From positions 3,968,001-4,032,000 of the forward strand of contig JAJNNQ010000006.1 of NCBI GenBank assembly GCA_027886175.1: DNA of 64,000 nucleotides, given 5' to 3'. Source of the stretch: Phylloscopus collybita (taxonomy: Eukaryota; Chordata; Aves; Passeriformes; Phylloscopidae). Below, piece by piece: positions 1-11,105 of this stretch (the stretch's first letter is position 1; every line of letters begins with the position of its first letter). A program made the translations under genes and the position numbers. Below the pieces are notes generated by a model. The model did not search any database. It was not told the DNA's origin and saw only the letters and a program-made list of their open reading frames with translations.

Positions 1-246
1 CCTGACTGCCCAATTTACTGGTGCTCTCATTGCATTAGATCTCTCTTAATAGAGTTTTAAAACCATAGAAGAAATTGATCTCTGGAGGTCAATAGAATCC
101 TGTTTGTTTGTGATCGAAATTTTGTCCTGTTTTGTCATCATAGTACCAATACCCTATTTTATTTGTTTTCTGTTGTATCTTGTGTTTTTAGATTTTAATA
201 AGGGTGTCGGGGGTTCACTTTAATTGCTGTTTGTATTGAGTGCAGG
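1..246. other. Unique AT-rich flank
   Basis: No gene or recognised repeat is visible. The sequence is T-rich and ends where similarity to a long ERVL-type LTR begins. Confidence 0.5.
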
Positions 247-945
247 TGTCCAGGTGTTTGTAGTAGGGAGGGGGCTGCAGAGGTGGCCTCTGTGAGAGCG
301 TTTGCTGGGACTGTCCCATGCTGGACACAGCCAGTTCCAGGCAGCTCCAGCAAAACCACTGCAGGGTACAGCTGAGCCCCACAGCCCCAAGCCAAGGTGG
401 TGGCACCTTGGGATAAACACCTTTGAGAAAGGGGAAAACACTGTAAGGCAGTGAGGGGTGGTGAGAGACGTGTGACAAAGAGCCCTGTGGACACCAAGGT
501 CAGACAAGAAGGAGGAGAAAGTGCTCCAAACACTGGAGTGGACATTCCTCTGCAGCCTCTGGCGGGGGCCAAAGCAGAGAAGTTTTTCCCCTGGAGACCA
601 TGGAGTATCCCATGCTGGAGCAGTTGGACATTTTCTGAAGGACTGCTGTCTGTGGGTAGGACTCATTTGGGAGCAAGCAAAACATATGAAGAGGAAGGAG
701 CAGCAGACTGCTGCTGACCCCAGTCCCCATTTCCCATCCTGCCAGCACTGCCCACAGGGAGGGAGGTGGAGGAGTTGGAAAAGAAATAGTGAAGATAGGC
801 CTGGAAATGGGAACGGTTGTTGTTTTACTCTTGTCTTTGTTTCTCAGGGTCCTACAGTTTTAATTGGCAATTTTCACCAAGTCAGTTCTTGTGATGACAC
901 ACCCACGTGGTGATGCATCTATGTGGAAGGCAATCTCCCTCTGCT
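247..945 (+). mobile_element. Long ERVL-type solo LTR, copy A (degraded)
   Basis: This segment shares an ordered set of landmarks with the copies at 39550-40450 and 56197-57284. First comes a stretch around a CTGCAG and a GTGGCCTCTGTGAGA block near 275-297, then a GGATAA / AAGAAA-like step near 411-430, then a 'GACACCAAGGTCA' block near 490-502, then several loosely repeated units containing CATGCTGGAGCAGT (near 612). The tail has a TTAATTGGCAA block near 859-869 that matches the U5 side of the family. The orientation is plus. The 3' end fades out near 945 without the usual TTAAAC..CCACA end, so the copy looks 3'-truncated. There is no adjoining retroviral coding sequence. Several reading frames cross it, but these are chance openings in relatively GC-rich LTR sequence. 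Family identity is from memory of avian ERVL LTR structure and from the match among the three copies. Confidence 0.7.
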
Positions 946-2818
946 ACAGTAAACCCATGAGTTTTAATCTTTTCTTTCCCTGTTTAGTCAAGGATGTGGA
1001 GTGAGAGAACATCTGGGTAGGCATCAGGAATCCATCAAGGTTAATCCAACACAATGCTAAAAAGAAGAGAAAATAGAGACTACCAAAACATTTGTTTGTT
1101 CAGTTTTCTTTCTTGCATTTTTTTTCTCGAGTATCTAACATAAAGAAAACAAGATAGATAAATTAAATTGAGCAATTCTTATATTAATCTGTTTACTAAC
1201 ATAGAAAAATAGAAAAGAAATTTCTTAGAAATGTATTTGTAGTGTGAACTTTCAGAGCTTCTGTTAAGGCACTGAGTCTAAATTAATTTAGTTGTAACCT
1301 TGGACAACTTTTGATTTTTACAGCAAGTTTTCTCAACGGTTCACTCTTTAAAGGTATATTGTTATTTAAGTATGTTTGCAATGTTATTTGAAATAAGTAA
1401 CTTTTATAGAACCTACTAGACAGAATGAAACACAGTACTGCATAATGTTACATGGGTATTCTTTATTACAACCCACCTCTCAAAGTACAGAAGCAGCATT
1501 GTATTCACTAAGAAATACTTCAAGGTAATGACAAGTTCAAACTAGGTTGTAACTTACAGGCTGGCAAGTTCATAAGTTTACTTGCTGCAAATGTCATACT
1601 GTTTAACCATGATATATCCTTAACATAATTATTTTCCTCCAAACATCCAAGGATTTTCTAGATTTGTTTTTTATATGTTCTGTGCTATTTAGGAGAATTA
1701 AGAGAAGAAAAAATATAAAGAAGAAATTTACCTGGCTGCATTCCTAATCTCTGCATTTGCAAAAATAAGTGAATAAGAAAAATTATATATATCATCAGTG
1801 CATATAAAATCTAAATATCATCTGCCTCAGTATTCTTCACAACATTTGGACTAACTAAATGTGATATCAAGGATTCAGCATGTGTGCAATTTAATTTAAT
1901 AAGGGCCATACTGACTTAGATCTCAACTGTTCTGAGAAATCTCAAAAAATACTTCCTCAGAAGCACACGTGACTAACTTCAGCACAATGTAAGCTCCTTG
2001 TTGGCAGTTACAGTGTACAAATTTGGAAAAATTCATTTTAAGAAGGACAGTTGTTTTTTTTATTTCAATTCATAAATATCTGGATTTGGTGATTGATCAA
2101 AATGTTTTAAAATGTAAAATTTTCCTTAGAACTTAGTACAATGCAGCGATAAGAAAAATGTAAATTTAGTAATTTAAAGGTCAAACCCATTATACGGCAG
2201 CAATCTGAATGTCAAATCTACCTTTTTCTCAAGTTTTTCCTATCTTTTTCCTCCTAATTGTGTTTGTTCAGTCTTTCACTTTGGCCTTTTTGTTTATTGC
2301 AATATGACTTATCCATGATTTGTTACTTTTCCATCTTCTATCCCTCTTTTACCATAGTAGAAAGACAATAAGACTTCTCTTTTTCAGTTTATCTTTCTTC
2401 TCCTCCTTTTTTCCTGTTTTTTGAAGGAATGAGAACTACAGTCTAAACAGAATACAGTCAAGTATTTTTTTGCCTTTCCTGGAGCCATACAACGTATTTT
2501 TCACTTTTAGTCTCTGTTTTCATTAATGCATATATTAAGTAGCTTATGTCCTCATTTCTCTTTTAGTTGTTTTGTACTTTTCCTAATTTTTCAGTTGTTT
2601 CAATGTTTCCCATTGTTTCAGATTTTTTATTTTCCTTCTAATTATTTTTCTTGATTGAGAAAAGAAAAATTCCAAGTCCTGCTATTGAGACAGACTAACT
2701 TGCACCAGTACAGACTAAGAATGGATGTCACACTGCAAGTCAGACGTGAGTCAGCAATGCATCCTTCTGGAGCTAACATACAGAGGTATATTAGAAAAAG
2801 GATTATTTTATAGATCAA
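946..2818. other. Unique AT-rich DNA
   Basis: No gene, RNA gene or recognisable mobile element is seen. Between about 2220 and 2660 the plus strand is strongly pyrimidine-rich, with repeated CTTTTTC and TTTTCC runs. The rest is ordinary AT-rich sequence with short A and T runs. Confidence 0.5.
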
Positions 2819-3030
2819 GCAAATGTCTGAACATCAGGAAAGGCTTTCCTCACTGTGAGGGTGACTGAAAACAGCTGTTTGTGGAGTTTTCTTCCTTGCA
2901 GTTTTTGAAAAGCCATCTGAACCTGGTCCTGAGCACACACTCAGGGGCCTAGGTGTTTTTTCTTAAATAGGAAATTAAACTAGGTTACCCTCCAGAAGTC
3001 CCTTCTAGCGTCAGTAGTTTTGTGTTTCTA
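2819..3030 (+). mobile_element. CR1 LINE, short 3'-end fragment
   Basis: Only the 3' untranslated part of a CR1 element is present. It starts near a diverged CTGAACATCAGGAAA block, continues with TCACTGTGAGGGTGAC (2850-2865), then GTGGAGTTTTCTTCCTTG and an AAAAGCCATCTGAAC block, and ends near CCTCCAGAAGTCCCTTCTA. This order matches the end of the avian CR1 3' UTR. The terminal octamer repeat (ATTCTGTG-like) is reduced to a diverged TTTTGTG-like remnant. It is heavily 5'-truncated, as is usual for CR1, and it encodes nothing. Confidence 0.85.
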
Positions 3031-6000
3031 CGGTCCAAGTCTCCAAACCACGGCAGTAAGAACTTTTATAACTTTTTATATGTAAAGCAATGTAAATTGC
3101 GAAGTGAAACAACAACAACAACAACAACAACAACAAAAAAAACACAACAAAAAAAATCCCACAACACTATTTGTAGTTGTTTGTGTTGATAGGAAGATAT
3201 ATTGGACTGGAATGTGAAGGATATTATGATCACCAAGGAACAGAGGTTTATTTTAGAAAGAAAGCGCTGAACTGTCTAATTGTGATTTTGTAACTGAAAC
3301 AACCAAGATTTCACTATCAATGTGAGATTTACAAATATCTTCTCTCCATTTCCCAGGTTGACCTTCAGTCAGTTATTCTTAATTCAGGAAACCATTTGTT
3401 CCCAGGCCAAGAAAGTGTTGGGTAATGACATATGTCTTTCTTTTAACCTCACATTTCTTTCTGAATGGAAGTATTGAATGCAGTCCAAGTCAACATACAC
3501 ACTGAGATCAAACAAATGTCTGTAGAGTGTGGATAGTCAAGAGATGAGAAAACTGTGGGAAAAGAAACTTCAAAGCAATATTAAAGATTTGGCTGAAATT
3601 ATGTTAGAACTCATATGCATACCATGGTATACAACATGGACCTGGGCTGAAACACTTCCCAGTTGTCTCGCCGAAGACATTGATTAAACATTCAAGTGCC
3701 CCTTCTTTTGGAAAACAGCCTCTGAGAGCCATTGGGAGGGAACCTTTGGAAAGGAACCACATTGTACCCTGCCTGGATGATGAGAGAACCAAAACTGAAA
3801 GGCACAGAAAAAAATAACACACTTTTCCCACAGTATGAACACAAATCATGACTGAAAAGAAAAAAGAAAAAAAAAAGTTTTCATTTTATCTTGATACATT
3901 TCTTAAATGAGCTAACTATCACAATATCAAATATTGCTGAGGGATCTACAAACATAAAACCTTATGAATGCCCTTTATTGGCAGTATGACTCATCTCTCA
4001 ATATCATTAACCTTTTTTCTCTGAACTCTGATCATGCTGAGTGCTAAGTATTAGCTTCAGTGGTAGAAGTATGTTAACTCATAAGTTTGCTTATAGTTAA
4101 GCAGTTTTTCAACTAAATGTTACTTAGCTTTCTCGGGATCTTCAGCAATGGCTAAATGTGTCATGTTAAAACCATGAAGAAATGGAATGAGACTTTTAGT
4201 ATCTTGGAAAGTGATGGAACTTCTGTTATATATCTCACCTCACTGAAAATATTTATTGAGATTTTTTTAAAAATTGTGGCATTTTTGATTTTTTTAATGT
4301 GATTTGTTTAAGAATGATAATTTGTATTTATCACATGGTTACTGCTAACTTAGTATACCTCTAAAGCATGGTCAGATCTCAATGTTTATTTGAAGTAATT
4401 TTATCTTTCTACTTGCCTTTGTAAAATGGAGGATGCCTGCTGAATCATAAAGCAAACCAATTACATTTCTATCCTATCTGCTCCTTCCTCATATAAGATC
4501 TCTTCCATTTCTCTGTGTTCTTAGAACGGATTAGAAAGATGAGTAAAGGAGTTCAGATAAATAGCTACATCTGCCACTGAATAAAAAGTAAAAAAAATCC
4601 TGTGTTAAAATTGTCACGTGTTCCAACATGTTGCATAAACATCTCTTTACACTGGTTATATGTTTTGGTTTTTAATTGTTACTTTTTTATTCCAATTTAT
4701 TCTAATTGGCCAGAGCCACACCATCCTGAAAATTGTCCTTGGCTATCATTATTTTCTTGGCAAGACAGGTGTTCTTGCACAGTGTGCAGCAGAGCAAGAG
4801 ATGCAATTCCAAGGCGAATTTCAAGTGACTAATTCCATGATATAAAAGGCAAAGGAGGAATTGCATCAAATGAAATAGTGACAAAATGAAATTTTGTTTG
4901 CAAGTTAGAGTGGAAATATAATAGAATACAGAGCAGCCAAAGGCACATACTGAATTCACAAAGAAGTGTATTACTTTATGAGCAAATTACAAGCATTTGT
5001 ATTCTCAGCAAGTAATGACATTAATTAATATGAATTAAAAAGAACTTTAAGTAAGTGCTACAGAAATTCTTTTTATTTCTCATCGCTGTTCCTGTTCTTG
5101 TCATGTATTCTGTAAACTGCAAAGATGTCCTTTCATGTAGCAGTTCAGACTGTACAAAAGGTTCAGAGTCCTGCTTTGCAAGTGATTGTCAAATATTTGT
5201 CAAAATTCTACTGATGTGTATTTTCTGGAATTAGGCGATGTACATAGAACTAAACCCTTGATGACATTCTGCATTTTTTCAAGCCAGTGTATTTTTAATA
5301 AAGATTTGAAATTGAATTTTTTTTTGAACATTGTTTCCTTAATGTTTATTGAACACTGTTTATTGAACTCCTCAATGGCACAATTCCTCAATCCTTTCTA
5401 TCAGTATATGACACAGCCATTCTTAGCTGTCCATTGCCAGTTGCCAACTGTCCCCTGGCTTGCCACTCCATTCTACTAGAAATAAAACCCAAACAAAACC
5501 TTTCTGTCACGTAGTAAACTAGAGATAGCACAAAAGGGCATGAATAGATACGCAAAAAGAACATATGAAACCATACATTCAGAAGCACAAAGTCCTGACA
5601 CAATCTATGCTTCCATCATGCTCTCATGTTCTTTAGACATGTAAAACAGGCTAATATAGCTCTAAAATATTATATAAAAAGGGATAATACTCCTAATACA
5701 CTTCCCATAGAGGAAAATAAGACTTTGAAAGTAAAACACAAAGGCACAAGGTCACCTGCAGAAAATTTACTTCCTCATATGTCATCCTGCAGCCTAGCTT
5801 TTTGGGACAAGTTCTCCAAGCCATATTGACAAAAATCTGTTTCTGAATATCCTGGCCAGGAGCTGTTGTCATAAGCATTTCCAAATTACTGTATCTACAA
5901 AGCACTGAATTAATTGGGCATAATACATTTTTGGCATGTGACTTCATAAAATGTAGCATAATGTCATGAAACCTACCAGCCTGAACTTCACTGTTTGCAG

Positions 6001-7688
6001 AGGTGACAGTCTCATGGGAATATTTTCAGCTCTGAATGAGTGCAATTTTTCTTAAAAGTAAACTGCTGGCTCTTACTAATGCAGTTTGTTCTCTATCTCT
6101 CTTTTTCAGTAGCCAAGCCTGACAAGTTGGATTTTTATTTTTTTTTTTTATTTTTCATTTAGATCACACATTCCTCATAACTTAATAAGAAAGAAGCAAT
6201 TAAGAATGTTCCATCTAAACTCTCAACACCACCTAAAAGACCTGGAAAAGATCCTGAAATAGCTGCAGTACACTGACAGTTAGATTTCAAATACCAAAGG
6301 AATATATGTATGTATAACTCTGTGTGTATATGCTTAGGTTTCATATATAGGGATTTGTGTTCATGTACATGTCCTCTTTTTCCTCGTTATGGACTTGCTG
6401 AAGTACTTAAGGCATAATTTTTTTTGAAACAAATGACTGTGGACAATGATTAAAGAAAGAATTTATTTCTTTTCAGAGCATAGTTTATAGTGCTAAAAGC
6501 TGCCCTTTCAAGATGGTGATCTCAACAACATCAGCCCTGTAATTTGAAAACCAATTCTGCAACTGATGAGCTACTTCAGACTGTCACTCTATTACCACTG
6601 TACAGAATCAATGGTTTATTTAACTGAAGTACTACATTTCACACTAGTCCTTCTGTAAAACATCATTCCTGAGACAGATATGCATAAAGATGTTCAAATC
6701 AAGAAAAGCAATATTTTCTCCAAATGGATTACCTAAGTTAAGAAGAAATTTTAATAAAGTTTTTTAAATTTTAATTATGATTTAATTTGAATTTTTTTCA
6801 TTATATAAAATTATATCAGAAAATTTATTTTGAAGAAACATACTAATTTTGAATACTTCCAGGAAATGACATTATCAAAACAAATTGTTTTATCCTCCTA
6901 ATTTGAAATGTCAAATATATTTTATTTTGTAATATCAAAACTTATTACATTTTGAGGAAGCAAAAATGCATGACTTAATGGTGCTGTTTCCCATTATTTT
7001 ACATAGAAAAAGTCATTAGACTTTTCTATATGTCATATTTTGATCGTATTCTAATATTTAAGGATAAAAGGTAAATCATTCATGTTTTAAGATTAGACAA
7101 ATGTTGAAGTAATGACATTTTCTCTATAAAGAACGGTTATTTTGTTTTCCTACTAACTAAATTGTATACTTGTCTTCTTCTAAACTATAGTGATGCCAAA
7201 ATTTGAAAAGCATCAAGGTGAATTATACCTTCTTTCATAGTTTGAATCATGCTAACAATGAGGATCATAAAGTCACTGTTTTGGTTGGGGTTTTTTGTTT
7301 GTTTGCTTGTTTTTAACTATTGCTGTTATAATTGTAAGGAATGGGAAGTAACCACACATGACAAAACTGTGACATTTTGCAAGAACAGAATAAAGGAGGA
7401 AGAGACAACAGCTCAACAGTTTTACACAAGTAAACAATCTGATACCACTCTATAGCATGTTATAGTCTAGGTTAGTAATAGCCTTCTTAGGTCCTCTTCC
7501 TATTCATTTCCAAGGTTTTCATGCGTCTCTTAACAATTTTTTTTGTTACACGTTTTAATAAACTGTCTCGGAGGGCATGTACAGACATTTCAGTGAACAT
7601 CAGAGGAAAACAAAAGCTAATGAGAGAGCAATAATGGCTGGCTTCATTTTTCATAGCAAAGGTAAGTGTTGATGCCTTGATCCCATAC
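3031..7688. other. Unique AT-rich DNA
   Basis: About 4.6 kb with no recognisable gene. It contains the AAC microsatellite at 3108-3134, poly(T) near 6132-6150, and several TATA-like words (for example TATAAAAGG near 4840) that have no supporting promoter context. Reading frames here stay below 100 codons, start in AT-rich sequence and show no recognisable domain. Confidence 0.5.
3108..3134 (+). repeat. (AAC)9 microsatellite
   Basis: Nine uninterrupted AAC units are followed by an A-rich, A/C-only extension to about 3158. Confidence 0.95.
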
Positions 7689-7731
7689 GGCACACTACCC
7701 ATTTCCCTCAATGGGAAATGGGCAGTCTGCC
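7689..7731. repeat. Strong imperfect hairpin
   Basis: The core arms CCCATTTCCC (7698-7707) and GGGAAATGGG (7713-7722) are perfect reverse complements around a 5-nt loop TCAAT. Pairing extends outward to 7689 and 7731 with two single mismatches, giving 17 base pairs in 43 nt. It does not lie in a recognised mobile element. The stem is shorter than a typical microRNA precursor, so a microRNA is not claimed. Confidence 0.8.
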
Positions 7732-9653
7732 TGCAATGTATTGGAGAACAAGAAGCCAAAAAAAGCCCATATCTCAGAAGTACTGTAAATAATATAATAC
7801 AAAATTTAAAGTATTTATAGACTGCAGGATTATCAGGGCCAAAGAAAAACAGCTGTCATAAACAAAGTGATTGATGATTTTAGCTGTATGAAAGCAGAAA
7901 ATCTATCTTACAATTGTTAAAAATGTAGAATGTGTAATGAATGTAGAAAGTGTAGACTCATGTGAAATATGTAAATACAGAATAAGAGTCAGGTCATATA
8001 TTTTTCACAGTATCCAAGCTTTTTGTGGCATGAATTAGAGCTCTTCACAAGTTATTAGAACTGCAGTGGGAATTAGTGCTTGTTTCTATACATGCAACAT
8101 CCAAAATTTACAATATATCCCATTGGATGACAATTTTGATGGATTAGAAATTTTTACATCTTTTGAAAATATAAAAATCCACTTTCTAAAGATCATCAAG
8201 ACAAAGCACTCTTTGTCAAGTTTGTAATGTAAAAGAAATTCTGCAGGGAGCTTCCTACAGGGAGACTCTGCCATCTTTTTTTTTTTTTTTTTTGTCCTGA
8301 CAGCCATATGGAACTAAGTTGAGGTTGTGGAAACATTTTTTGTGAGTAAAACACCTAGATTTGTATCAATACTGTTGTTGTTGCTGTGCATTTCTTACGC
8401 CATTGCTTTTAGTTTCCAGCAAATTGCTATCTCAACCCATAGTCTCTGCTTTTGTCCCTCTGTTATCAGAAAGGGTGGGAGTGGTGTCTTTGGAGTCTAA
8501 TTGTCAGCTGGCGTTAAATCCTCCACAGTGTGTAACTGCTAAAGAACTCAGGCATTCAAAAAGAAAAAAAAAGAAAAAAAAAAAAAAAAGAAAAAAAAAA
8601 AAAAGTAGAGTATCTGTTCCTTCTAAATTTAAAACTTTTGTCACAGTTATGAACAGGCAGGGAGAGAGAAGAAATGGAATGACATATTTGATGAAAAGGT
8701 ATATTTGAGTCAGGATGAACTATCCAAACTTAGACTGACTCTAAAAATTATACTGATTCACTGAATACATATGCTACCCATTATTTATTATTTAAAAACA
8801 AGGTTAGAGATTCAATCGTATACAGAATATTATACCAAAGTTTAAAACCCTTTCCAAAGGCTATTTTTTCAGGTAATACCTATAGGCACAGTGTCATTAT
8901 TACAAAAAAGACATTGAAATATGAGACATTTTCATTTTTAACTGCGGGTATAGAAAAGAAGGATCCTTTCCAGTGTGTATTTCAAGCAAAAAGCCAGTTG
9001 AGCTCTAAGGAGGCTGAAAAGAAGGAAGGAGAGTAGATAATAGAATGGACCAAATTGCTGGCTGTTAATGTGAGTAGACCAGGGAAGAAGGAAATTTTTT
9101 ATATAATTGTTGGGGAAAAAAGAAATGCTCAGGTTCTCAAAAGCTAAGTCTCGACAATTAAAAGGACAATCCAGATAATGTATCAGGAAATAGGGTGTGA
9201 AAATAAAATCAAGGCTGAGGAAAGAGATTTGTGAGTCATCATGGCAGATGACATATAATTTAATATGGTGGTAAGGCAGAGAACTAAAAATGAAGCTCTG
9301 AAAGACAAAATCTTCATAAAAGAGAGACAAGTGGAAAACGATAGTCAAAGAATATTTTGAAGGAGAAGCTGGAAAGGGTGGGGGAAATCTACAAAAAAAA
9401 TAGGGAAACAGAAGCTAATTAATGTTTTCACTGCTTTGCTAAGATTATTTTCTTGGCTAGTATATTTGAATGAAATCTGGTTTTAACAGCCTGGAATTCA
9501 CAGGTTTACCAAGTTAATGAGTATAATATTGACATAAATCTGGACAAGAAAAACTATTGTCAGGGGAGGTTGAGCTGTCAAGATGGGAATGGGCTGGTAT
9601 TTCTCTCTAAAGACAGTAAGTTTGTAAAATCTTGTTTTCCTTGTTTTTTGGGC
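7732..9653. other. Unique DNA with homopolymer tracts
   Basis: No gene is recognised. An 18-T run lies at 8276-8293, and an A tract broken by single G residues lies at 8558-8604. From about 8940 to 9420 the plus strand is purine-rich, which leaves an open minus-strand frame of 136 codons (8938-9348). Its product is F/L/S-rich with no domain I recognise, as expected from a purine-biased complement, so I do not call it a gene. Confidence 0.5.
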
Positions 9654-9713
9654 TTTTCTTTTCTTTTCTTTTCTTTTCTTTTCTTTTCTTTTCTTTTCTT
9701 TTCTTTTCTTTTC
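9654..9713 (+). repeat. (TTTTC)12 pentanucleotide repeat
   Basis: Twelve uninterrupted TTTTC units. The tract is pure pyrimidine on the plus strand and pure purine on the minus strand, so it has mirror symmetry of the kind that can form a triplex (inference). Confidence 0.97.
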
Positions 9714-10214
9714 TGTTTTAACATATGCAGCTATTTACTCATCGACATCTCCTTTTTCTGCTGCCATATGCTGACCACTGCTACACAGATTCACTTTTGT
9801 TATGTGGTCTGCCAGATATTAAGCGGTTGCTCCTATTTTATGCACTTGTTGCAGTTTGAAAATGAATTGATAGCCTGGAGATTAACTAGATTTGGCTGCC
9901 AAAGCACATTCAGTCACAGATACATTCGATGTGTACATGACCTCTCTGCTTCACATCACTCATGGGGAAGATGCAGTTGGCTGAAATTCCCATGGAGCCT
10001 GGCAATTGGAGGTTGCTGTCACCGTGGCAATCACTTTATCATTAACTGGCTAGTTTTAGGGAGCCATTTAAGCATAAACAGAGTTTAACCGGGCCCAGCC
10101 CTCTGCCAAAATACTGCTGTGGCCTGTCTCACGCTGCATGGCATATCTGCCAAGGCCAGGGCTCTGTTCTGGTATGGTACCGATCATTTGTCTTCAAGTC
10201 TCTCTTATTCAGCT
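9714..10214. other. Low-repeat segment, candidate conserved non-coding element
   Basis: This stretch differs from its neighbours. Base composition is balanced, homopolymer runs are nearly absent, and it holds several clear factor-binding-like words: TTGGCTGCCAA (9892-9902, an 11-bp inverted repeat of TTGGC), an RFX-type X-box-like word (10018-10031), and homeodomain-like ATTAACT and TTTATCATTAAC words. An open frame crosses part of it, but it begins in the TTTTC repeat and shows no domain. The right edge, from about 10110, may already be CR1. Conservation cannot be tested from one sequence. Confidence 0.3.
10018..10031 (+). promoter_or_regulatory. RFX X-box-like site
   Basis: The word GTCACCGTGGCAAT fits the RFX consensus GTNRCC-NN-RGYAAC at every position except the last (T for C). 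A single motif match in 64 kb is weak evidence. Its only support is the low-repeat context. Confidence 0.25.
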
Positions 10215-10493
10215 CTTTTATATCTTACCCATTTGAGAGAGTTGGTATTGTTCAACCTAAAGAAGAGAAGGCTCCAGAGAGACATAATTGCAGCCTTTCA
10301 GTTCTTGAAGAGGGCCTATAAGAAAGATGAGGACAAATTTTAGCCGGGAATGCTGTGATAGGAGAAGGGGTAATGGTTTTAAATTTAAAGAATATTGGTT
10401 TAGATTAGTTCTAAGGAATAGCTTTTTTTTTTGCAATGAGACTGGTATAACACTGGCACATGTTTTCCAAAGAGGTGGTGGTGGATGCCCAAT
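10215..10493 (+). mobile_element. CR1 LINE, left part (split by an LTR)
   Basis: The segment encodes the last part of CR1 ORF2 followed by the 3' UTR. The frame from about 10227 reads LRELVLFNLKKRRLQRD, then a block ending AYKKDEDKF just before a stop. This is the characteristic C-terminal end of CR1 ORF2. The UTR follows, with diverged GATAGGAGAAGGGGTAATGG and GGTGGTGGATGCCC blocks. The element breaks at 10493 and resumes at 10965 after an inserted solo LTR. The left limit is uncertain; similarity may begin near 10115. Confidence 0.85.
10488..10493. repeat. Target-site duplication, left copy (CCCAAT)
   Basis: The 6-bp word CCCAAT directly before the LTR is repeated exactly at 10965-10970. 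A 6-bp duplication is typical of betaretrovirus-like (ERVK/ERV2) integration. The word belongs to the interrupted CR1. Confidence 0.85.
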
Positions 10494-10964
10494 TGTAGTA
10501 ATGCACCCCCCCACACACTCCCGAGTGTGTAGTTCTGTATAAGGAAAGGGTTTCAGTTTACCTTTCAACATTTTAGGAAGTTTAGCCAGAAAGTTCTGTG
10601 TTTTTATTTTTGTAATTGGCTCAGTACCAGGAGAGAAGCACCTGTTGGCCCTTGTCACTGTTCGCCAAAAGCTGTACCCCTTCCCATTGGAAGTTTGCCA
10701 ATAGATCCCTCCCTGACCATTAGGTAAAAAAGGTGACAGAACAAAGGGTCTTGTGGCGTTTTTGGGGTGTTGTAGCAGGTGTAGGATCTGTCCTTACACT
10801 GTGCACGGTTTTGATCTTTGTTTGAAGTTTTGTATTATTTTGCATTATTTTATTAAACCATTTTGAGTTACAAGGCACACCAATCATGTGGTCCTGCTAA
10901 TTATTATTAAGCCAGCACTCTGAACAGGGTTGGACCCTTGGACAATATGTGTGGAAATCTCACA
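10494..10964 (+). mobile_element. ERVK-type solo LTR (471 bp)
   Basis: The element begins TGTAGTAATG, ends AATCTCACA, and so has the canonical TG..CA ends. It is flanked by the perfect 6-bp duplication CCCAAT. Removing it restores continuous CR1 3' UTR, which proves insertion. An inverted CCAAT box (ATTGG, near 10616) and a forward one (GCCAATAG, near 10698) lie upstream, and an ATTAAA polyadenylation signal at 10852-10857 supports the plus orientation. No gag, pol or env sequence is present, so this is a recombined solo LTR. I do not recognise the exact subfamily. Confidence 0.85.
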
Positions 10965-11105
10965 CCCAATCCCTGCAAACTTTCAAGATCAGGTAGGATG
11001 CTGCTCTGAGAAACCTGATCTAGTTAAGGATGTCCCTGCTCATTGCAGGAGAGGGAGTCACTTGATGACCTCTAAAGGTCCTCTATAACTGAAACTAGTT
11101 CATGA
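10965..11105 (+). mobile_element. CR1 LINE, right part
   Basis: This is the continuation of the CR1 at 10215-10493. It contains CTTTCAAGATCAGG, GAAACCTGATCTAGTTAAGG and GATGACCTCTAAAGGTCC blocks that match the last part of the CR1 3' UTR. The terminal octamers have decayed to a diverged CTAGTTCATGATCTTC. Confidence 0.85.

Noticed and set aside
3108..3134. CRISPR-like or other regularly spaced repeat array
   Set aside because: It is a simple microsatellite. No spaced repeats of CRISPR type occur anywhere in the window, and the DNA is eukaryotic.
8558..8604. Poly(A) tail of a processed pseudogene
   Set aside because: The sequence upstream shows no coding similarity, no polyadenylation signal at the right distance and no flanking duplication.
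8938..9348. 136-codon minus-strand open frame
   Set aside because: The plus strand is purine-rich here, which removes stops from the complement and gives an F/L/S-rich product with no domain.
9892..9902. NFI binding site (TTGGC..GCCAA)
   Set aside because: The half sites are separated by one base, not the five required by the NFI palindrome.
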